Shown piece after piece: positions 58,589 to 64,000 of a stretch of DNA of 64,000 nt. Origin of the DNA: Eucommia ulmoides (taxonomy: Eukaryota > Streptophyta > Magnoliopsida > Garryales > Eucommiaceae); the NCBI GenBank assembly GCA_016647705.1, contig CM028327.1, forward strand, positions 44,022,017 to 44,086,016. The letters run 5' to 3'. The notes under the pieces are model-generated. The model did no database searches. It saw only the letters and a list, made by a program, of their open reading frames with translations, and was not told the origin of the DNA. Position numbers and translations under genes: made by a program. Within the stretch, counting starts at the first letter, position 1. Every line of letters begins with the position of its first letter.

Positions 58589-58713
58589 AGGCTTGTCGGG
58601 GACGATATGTTTGCCGATGGGGAGGCCCATGCCGGAGCAGAGGCGACGGATCGAGAGACGACGCCGTTTCCGCCCATAATTCGCAATGCTACATGGCTCA
58701 ATCTTCCAGCCAT
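58589..58713 (-). pseudogene. Captured first exon of NDUFB8 (mitochondrial complex I)
   Basis: From an ATG at 58713 the minus strand gives MAGRLSHVALRIMGGNGVVS and RSVAS, then in a second frame GMGLPIGKHIVPDKP, ending at a GT donor after 58589. This matches the start of plant NADH dehydrogenase 1 beta subcomplex subunit 8. The change of frame between the two blocks breaks the exon, and no later NDUFB8 exons are present. It lies about 220 bp upstream of, and on the same strand as, the hydrolase exon, separated by a (CT)n tract. Confidence 0.8.
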
Positions 58714-60511
58714 TTTCCGGCAATTGAGATTTTGCTCAAGGAATCAGAAAAACTTGTAGTACACATTTGAAAACCCCAAAAAAAGAGATGAAGATGGTCT
58801 GCTAGGTTTTTAGAGAAAGAGAGAGAGAGCATTTAGAGAGTGAATGTGGGTAAAATTTAGAGAGAGGGTGAGGGTGTGGATCAGATATGAGAGTTAACGT
58901 AAAAACGTAAATGTGATGTTAGGTTTAGAGTGAGAGAGATAAATGGTTAATGTAAATGAGAGAGGGATATATATATCTTTTTACATCCTATTTTGTCCTA
59001 TCTAAGGGTTAAAAACTTAATTGGTTGTACTGTTTGGTCTGAATTCTATCCAAACTTATGAAAATATTTTTTTTCTTAATGGTCTCTCTATGGGGGACTA
59101 TATAATAAAAAACTCTTTAAAAAATCGTAAAAGTTGACCAGACGAGTTGTTTCGATAACGACAGAATTTTTTTGGGTAATTTAGAATTAACAAAAGATTG
59201 CATGTCTGTAACAGAAATGAACCAAATTTTTTGTATATAAACTATGTTCATAACACTATATAACAAAACTTAGAACACTAAAAATGGACAAGTGGATGAA
59301 TTTTAAATAATCGACAAAGTTGATCAGACGAGTTGTTTCGATGACGATGTAGTTTTTTTGAAACTTTGAGTTAACAAAAAATGGTCGTCTATCAGTAACA
59401 AAAATGAACCTGATTTTTTTTGCGTACAAACTATGTTTATAATACTAAATAATAAAATCGAGAATACCAAAAATGGATTAGTGAATAATTTTTAAATAAT
59501 GGTTATTATCATAACATTTTATTGCTCTTCAACGTTTCAAAAACACTATATTGCTCTTCAATGTTTGGATGGACATAACTTTACGCTCGGTGATCCATTG
59601 GGGGCATTTTTTTTTTTAAAAGTTGGGTCTGATTTGAGTCATCACTCTGACTTTTGAAGATTTCAATTTTATCAACAGAACAAGACACACGTTCGCAACG
59701 AATATTACAAATTTATTCACCCAACACTTTGAATCCAAAATTGAAGGTGCAAATGGGCTTTATTTGAAAAAATATTGAACCTTTGGCAGTTTGCCATGCC
59801 TAAATCTCGAAAAAATACCTGAAATAAAAAATAAAAAAAAAAACAAAAAAAAAAAAAAACACCCCAAACCGACCATTGAGCGTAAAGTTATGTTTATCCA
59901 AACTTTTTTTATTATTTTACATAAGTTTTCTCTTCTCTCAACACCATATATTCTCTTATCCGTTTTTTGTATTCTCGATTTTATTCTTTAGCGTTATGAA
60001 CGTAGTTTGTTTACAAAAAAATCAGGTTTATTTCTATTACGGATAGACAACCATTTTTTGTTAACTCAAAATTTTCAAAAAAACTGCACGTCATCGAAAC
60101 AACTCGTCTGATCAACTTTGGCGATTATTTAAAATTCATCCATTTGTCCGTTTTCAGTGTTCTAAGTTTTGTTATGTAGTGTTATGAACATAATTTATAT
60201 ATAAAAAAATTGGTTTATTTATGTTACAGACATGCAATCTTTTGTTAATTCTAAATTGCCGAAAAAAATTTCGCCGCTGTCGAAACAACTCGTCTGGTCA
60301 ACTTTGGCGATTTTTTAAAATTCATCCACTTCTCCGTTTTTAGTATTGTAAAAAATATTATGTAGTATTTTAAACCTAATTTATGCACAAAAAAAATTAG
60401 ATTTATTTAAAATATCAATAGACTACCCTTAATCAACTTAAAGTTGCCGAAAATTTTTAAAAAAAATTGGGCAAAAATGATTTTTTTTTTTTTTTTTTGA
60501 AATTGGGATTA

Positions 60512-60569
60512 TACCCGGGGTTTGGTACCCCAGGTTCTATGTAGAACCCGGGGTACCAAACCCCGGGTA
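60512..60569. repeat. GC-rich hairpin in the right foldback arm
   Basis: Runs from TACCCGGGGTTTGGTACCCC to GGGGTACCAAACCCCGGGTA with arms of about 28 bases. It is a palindrome nested in an arm that is itself half of a larger palindrome. Confidence 0.88.
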
Positions 60570-60690
60570 TAAATCACGTATGCCAAAAAAAAAAAAAAAA
60601 AAAATTGTATACCCAGGGTTCTGAACCCCGGGTATGCCATTGGCCCCATAAACCCGGGAATCCGAATCTTGGGTAACATTACTTCGGTAA

Positions 60691-61060
60691 ATAAGATGAA
60701 AAGTATTCTATTTTAATAATTTTGTTTTAAATTTGTATTAGAAATGTAAACAACTCTTCTTCAATTTGTGCTGCAACCGAAAATTTGACAGATAAAGAAA
60801 GAAGACAGATTATTTGGGAGTGACTTCCACTGCTGACAAAAGTCCCAAATTTAATTGATAAATGGAACAAGCTTCCAAAACTCCTTTCAAAAAACGTGTT
60901 GGCTTTTGCTCAATTATTTCAAAAGGTAGCTATTATTTTCAAAAGAAGCCAATCACATATCACAAAAGAAAGATCTTTCATTTTTGTCAAAAGAAAAGGG
61001 CCCACCATTGAAAAAAGAGCCTACTTTCATCATTCCTCTCTATAGTCTATACCAATTCAA
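60691..61060. other. Intergenic DNA right of the foldback element
   Basis: AT-rich, with no gene recognised. Confidence 0.45.
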
Positions 61061-61206
61061 TTATGGTAGTTTGTCACAATCTCTTTTCTCTTTCTGTTAA
61101 TATTTGTAGTACATTCAAAATTTAAGTTTGAATATTATTGTAGTTACTGAAGACTTAAAGGCACACCAAGGTGCCAAGGACTCCTTGGAGCCTAGGCGCA
61201 AAGTGA
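61061..61206. repeat. Dispersed repeat, copy 2
   Basis: Closely matches 43130-43275 in the same orientation, sharing tttgtcacaatctcttttct and ccaaggactccttggagcct. Confidence 0.75.
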
Positions 61207-62152
61207 GAGCAGCAGACCCCATCACTTAAAAAACAAAAAACAGAGTTGAATTTAACTGTACTCATAATTGCAAGGCTACAAAAAAATATACAATAATTTA
61301 TTGCATGGGTTGCCACCCTCAATAATTATAAAGAATAAGAGGTGTATATGGTATTAAAAGATAAAATATTATCCCGTTATTTATCTCAAAGATAGAGGGT
61401 GTCTCATGTTCATCCGGGTCAGTCTAGTGGCTTAATCCATGCCACGTACCTTCTCATTGCCCACACCTTAGTTTACAGTAATTGACGGTGCTCAAGGCTC
61501 TAATTTTGCTTAGCTAATAAGCATCATCTTCAATGCCCAAGGTAAAGCTCAACTATCCTTCTTAAAACAAATACCCGTCTATTTCTCTGGAGCTATTATT
61601 TTCACACCGAAAGGACTTCGTTAGACATATCCCAGCGAGTCGTTGTGCAGGTGCATGCTTGGACTAAGGAGAACGTTGACCAACGGCCGCACATCGAATA
61701 CAACCCACCGAATACTTGAACTCCACCTTAGTAAGAAATCTCTACGTGTACGTTGACTGGACTAATTGGAGATGTTGATCAATTTTAGACACCAACAAAA
61801 ATATTGTTCTATTTTAGCGAGATGTTGATTAATTTTAGACACTAACAAATTTATTTTTTTCTAGCTAGATGCTTAACAATATTAGATGCCAATAATTTTT
61901 TATTTTTTTTTCCTAGATGATTGTGTTATATTAGAAAGAATAATGTAAAACAGAAGACTTGATAATAATAACAAGAATAAGATCTTTTGTTTCAAGACGG
62001 TCTTAGGTTTTTCCAAGATGTAGCCTACCATTACTAGGTGTGGGGGATTCACACTCACACGGGATTGACAAATCATTTATTTACTTTATTTTATTAATTT
62101 TATTTTTTTTTTAAATATTTTCTTTTTTTATATATTGAAGACTGTTACAGCA
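61207..62152. other. Unassigned region with a GC-richer patch
   Basis: 61245-61320 resembles the NLR upstream region (48785-49000), sharing taactgta..cataattgcaa and ttattg.attgc.tggg. A GC-richer patch at 61380-61760 has no long ORF and is not recognised. Confidence 0.4.
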
Positions 62153-63127
62153 AGTTTGGTTGAACGGAATTGGGGGGCGGAATGGAATCGCATTCCGCCC
62201 TCCATTCTTATTCCGCTGTTTAGTTTTTCAATGTAATCACTTTTGTGATTCCATTGGAATGAAAATCAAGGGAATGAGATTCTATTTTAAATAAGTTGGA
62301 ATCGAGTCCAGTCCAATGGAATCAAAACTAAAATTACAAAAAAAGTCTATCGCTGATCCATCCTAATCCAAAAATTAGAGAACAAAAACAGAAATTTGAG
62401 GACAAAAATATAAATTAGAAAACAGAAAATTGAGAACATAAATTGAAAATTGAGAACAGAAACAGAAAATTAGAGAACAAAAAATTGAGAACAAAAAATT
62501 AAAATTGATAATAGAAACTGAAAATTGAGAACTGAAACTGAAAATTGAGAACAAAAAATTAGATAATATAAAATTTGAGAACTGAAAATTCAGAACAGAA
62601 ACTGAAATGATAAAATAGAAATTTAAAATTAAATAGAATAGTGAAATATAATAAAATGAAGGAATGAATAAAATAACAAAATATAATAAAATTTTATGGT
62701 TAATTATACTTTACCCCGTGATTTGGCCAATTTACACTTATTCCCCTATAATTTGAAAATCGCCACTTATTTCCCTGTGGTCAAATATTTGGTGTACTTA
62801 TCCCCCTACATCAGGGGAGTAAGTGGTTAGAAAATCTGACCATAGAGGGGTAAGTAGCGATTTCTAAATCACAGGAGAGTAAAGTACAATTTGACCAAAC
62901 TATAGGGAGGTAAAGTGTAATTAATCAAAAAATTTATTATGAGGACATAATGAAAATTTTATTATATTTTACTATTTTATTACTTCCCTCATTCTATATC
63001 AATCAAACAACAAGTGAATGGAAGAAAATTTCTATCGACAATTCTATTACATTCATTCTCTTATTCCATTATTTCTTTCATTTTATTTTATTTCACCCTC
63101 ATTTCATTCCGTCCAATCAAATGAGCC
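62153..63127. mobile_element. TIR element of about 1 kb with a nested foldback MITE
   Basis: The left end is gtttggttgaacggaat and the right end, inverted, is catttgattggacggaat. Subterminal parts are rich in ggaatggaat-type sequence. The interior (62390-62640) is a degenerate repeat of gaaaattgagaacagaaact. No transposase is seen. A second MITE lies inside it at 62699-62930. Confidence 0.55.
62699..62930. mobile_element. Foldback MITE of about 230 bp, nested
   Basis: The two halves are inverted copies: left ggttaattatactttacccc and right, inverted, gattaattacactttacctc. Pairing continues inward (cttattccc, aaatcgc.acttat, tggtca). The TTAATTACACTTTACC end is a common plant MITE pattern. A near match of aaaatttta and aaaaattta flanks it, so the target duplication is uncertain. 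Confidence 0.7.
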
Positions 63128-64000
63128 ATTAGAGCAATAATTAACTCCACCAGTCTTCCTTCTAAATTTTTCATTAGGCATGCACTTGTGCTAAATTATA
63201 TATATATATATTTATTTATTTATTTCCTATTTAAAAAATATGAACCCTGCGCATCCGAATGCTTTGGTTCTCAAATTTAGTATTATTCTATTTTTAATGG
63301 GTTGGATTCATTTATTAATGAAAAGTTATATTATATTTTGACCCCTTTTATATTACAAATTGACCCTTTCATAATGTAATATAGCTTTTCTATTTTTTCG
63401 TTTTAATCCTATAGCTATTGGACAAATGGTTTGGAGTTAGGGTAGGTAGATTAGAGTGTATAGTCATTATTTAATTTACTCTCTTTTTATTTATTTATTT
63501 TTTTTTAACAAAAATACCCTCTATAAATTATTTAAATTTTTTTATAAAATTATTCTCAATCAATATTAAAATAATTTAATCTGTAAAAAAAATATTCTCA
63601 ACACTAAAAAAACATCTAATAGCTAAATTTGTTCTCCGAATTACAATAAAAATTGAGAATTAGCTTAAAACCTACAAACTCTAAAAGCAAAAACTATAGA
63701 TTTCAAATTTAAAACTAAAGTAGGATTAAAATGTGTGTTTATATTCTAAAAAAAATATATTTTTTCCCATATATTGTTTTGGGAATATAAAAATAATATT
63801 CCGAACGAGATATTTTTTTGGATTTTTTTTTTTCGAGTTTGGGAATAAAAGTAATTTTTTTTCTTAAATTTTTGTTTTGATTTAATGATAAAATAATTTT
63901 TATTGTTATTTTGTTTTTGGATTTTATTAAAATATTCAGATAGTAAATGGATATTTCGAGTGGTATACTTATAAAAATAAATAAATTAAAATAAGGATAT
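63128..64000. other. AT-rich intergenic DNA at the right edge
   Basis: An (AT)n run lies near 63198-63210. No gene or clear element is seen up to the window end. Confidence 0.5.

Larger units (their letters stand above)
56204..59124 (-). mobile_element. Pack-MULE-like element nested in the foldback arm
   Basis: The element spans 56213-59115 (2903 bp). TTTAAAAAA flanks both sides (56204-56212 and 59116-59124), an exact 9-bp duplication. The right foldback arm has a single gaattttaaaaaatcg at the same place, so the empty site is known. Terminal inverted repeats are imperfect: GGGTAATTAATTTTTTAGTCC against GAGTTTTTTATTATATAGTCC, with further pairing inward (ctatagagaccc, aattaagttttaa). No transposase is present. 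The interior holds a GTTAAC array, a duplicated GC-richer block and pieces of two host genes on the minus strand. The 9-bp duplication and gene capture point to a Mutator-type carrier. Confidence 0.85.
55837..60690. mobile_element. Large foldback element with nested insertion
   Basis: The ends are inverted: left TTACGGAAGTAGTGCTACCC and right, inverted, TTACCGAAGTAATGTTACCC. The left arm is 55837-56212 continued at 59116-59590, interrupted by a nested 2.9-kb element. The right arm is about 59875-60690. Arms are about 0.8 kb each and pair almost throughout, with a loop near 285 bp. Both arms carry a GC-rich hairpin, poly-A/T runs and the repeated block gacgagttgtttcgat. No transposase is seen. 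The long arms with a small loop fit foldback or long-TIR Mutator-type elements. No clean target duplication was found. Confidence 0.85.

Noticed and set aside
61380-61760. GC-richer patch considered as an RNA gene or organelle insert
   Set aside because: I could not match it to rRNA, tRNA or a known organelle gene by eye, and it has no long ORF.

Overview
This window is AT-rich nuclear DNA of a flowering plant, most likely a eudicot. Genes have GT-AG introns and long AT-rich intergenic stretches, and the window carries plant-type bHLH, plastid S1-domain and CC-NB-LRR genes plus a dense load of plant transposons. I cannot fix the species from sequence alone.

Four host genes can be read through. 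(1) A bHLH transcription factor of the bHLH62/77/78 (CIB-like) group lies on the minus strand at 5824-7941, with seven coding exons and 424 aa. (2) DNA topoisomerase 3-beta (TOP3B) lies on the plus strand at 12315-38603. It has 15 coding exons and 860 aa with all splice phases consistent, spread over 26 kb because its introns are packed with mobile elements. (3) A plastid S1-domain RNA-binding protein of the SRRP1 (At3g23700) type lies on the plus strand at 40701-46136, with ten exons and 390 aa. (4) A single-exon CC-NB-LRR resistance-type gene lies on the plus strand at 49208-52849, 1213 aa.

Intron 3 of TOP3B holds a decayed LINE and a chain of three short LTRs. Intron 4 (12.1 kb) holds a broken Ty1/copia element (17396-22684), a long-TIR MULE (23090-28094, with a 10-bp target duplication) and a GC-cored MITE. 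Intron 11 holds a TRIM with perfect 5-bp duplications. Intron 12 holds a hAT MITE with perfect 8-bp duplications sitting at the edge of an older MITE.

The right third is shaped by duplication and nesting. A copy of SRRP1 exons 8-9 lies just beyond the NLR gene. A relic of an NLR 3' end lies at 55.5 kb, and a possible NLR-promoter relic at 61.25 kb. Between 55.84 and 60.69 kb there is a large foldback element whose two arms are each about 0.8 kb and carry GC-rich hairpins. A 2.9-kb Pack-MULE-like element (56213-59115) has inserted into its left arm, and the untouched right arm preserves the empty site, which confirms a 9-bp target duplication. The inserted element carries pieces of two unrelated host genes in the same orientation: exon 1 of mitochondrial complex I subunit NDUFB8 and one exon of an ILR1-like IAA-amino-acid hydrolase. 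It also carries an array of GTTAACGTTAAC palindromes with a period near 44 bp.

The host genes share no obvious pathway. The main story is how a plant locus is enlarged and reshuffled by TRIMs, MULEs, foldbacks and segmental duplication while its genes stay readable.
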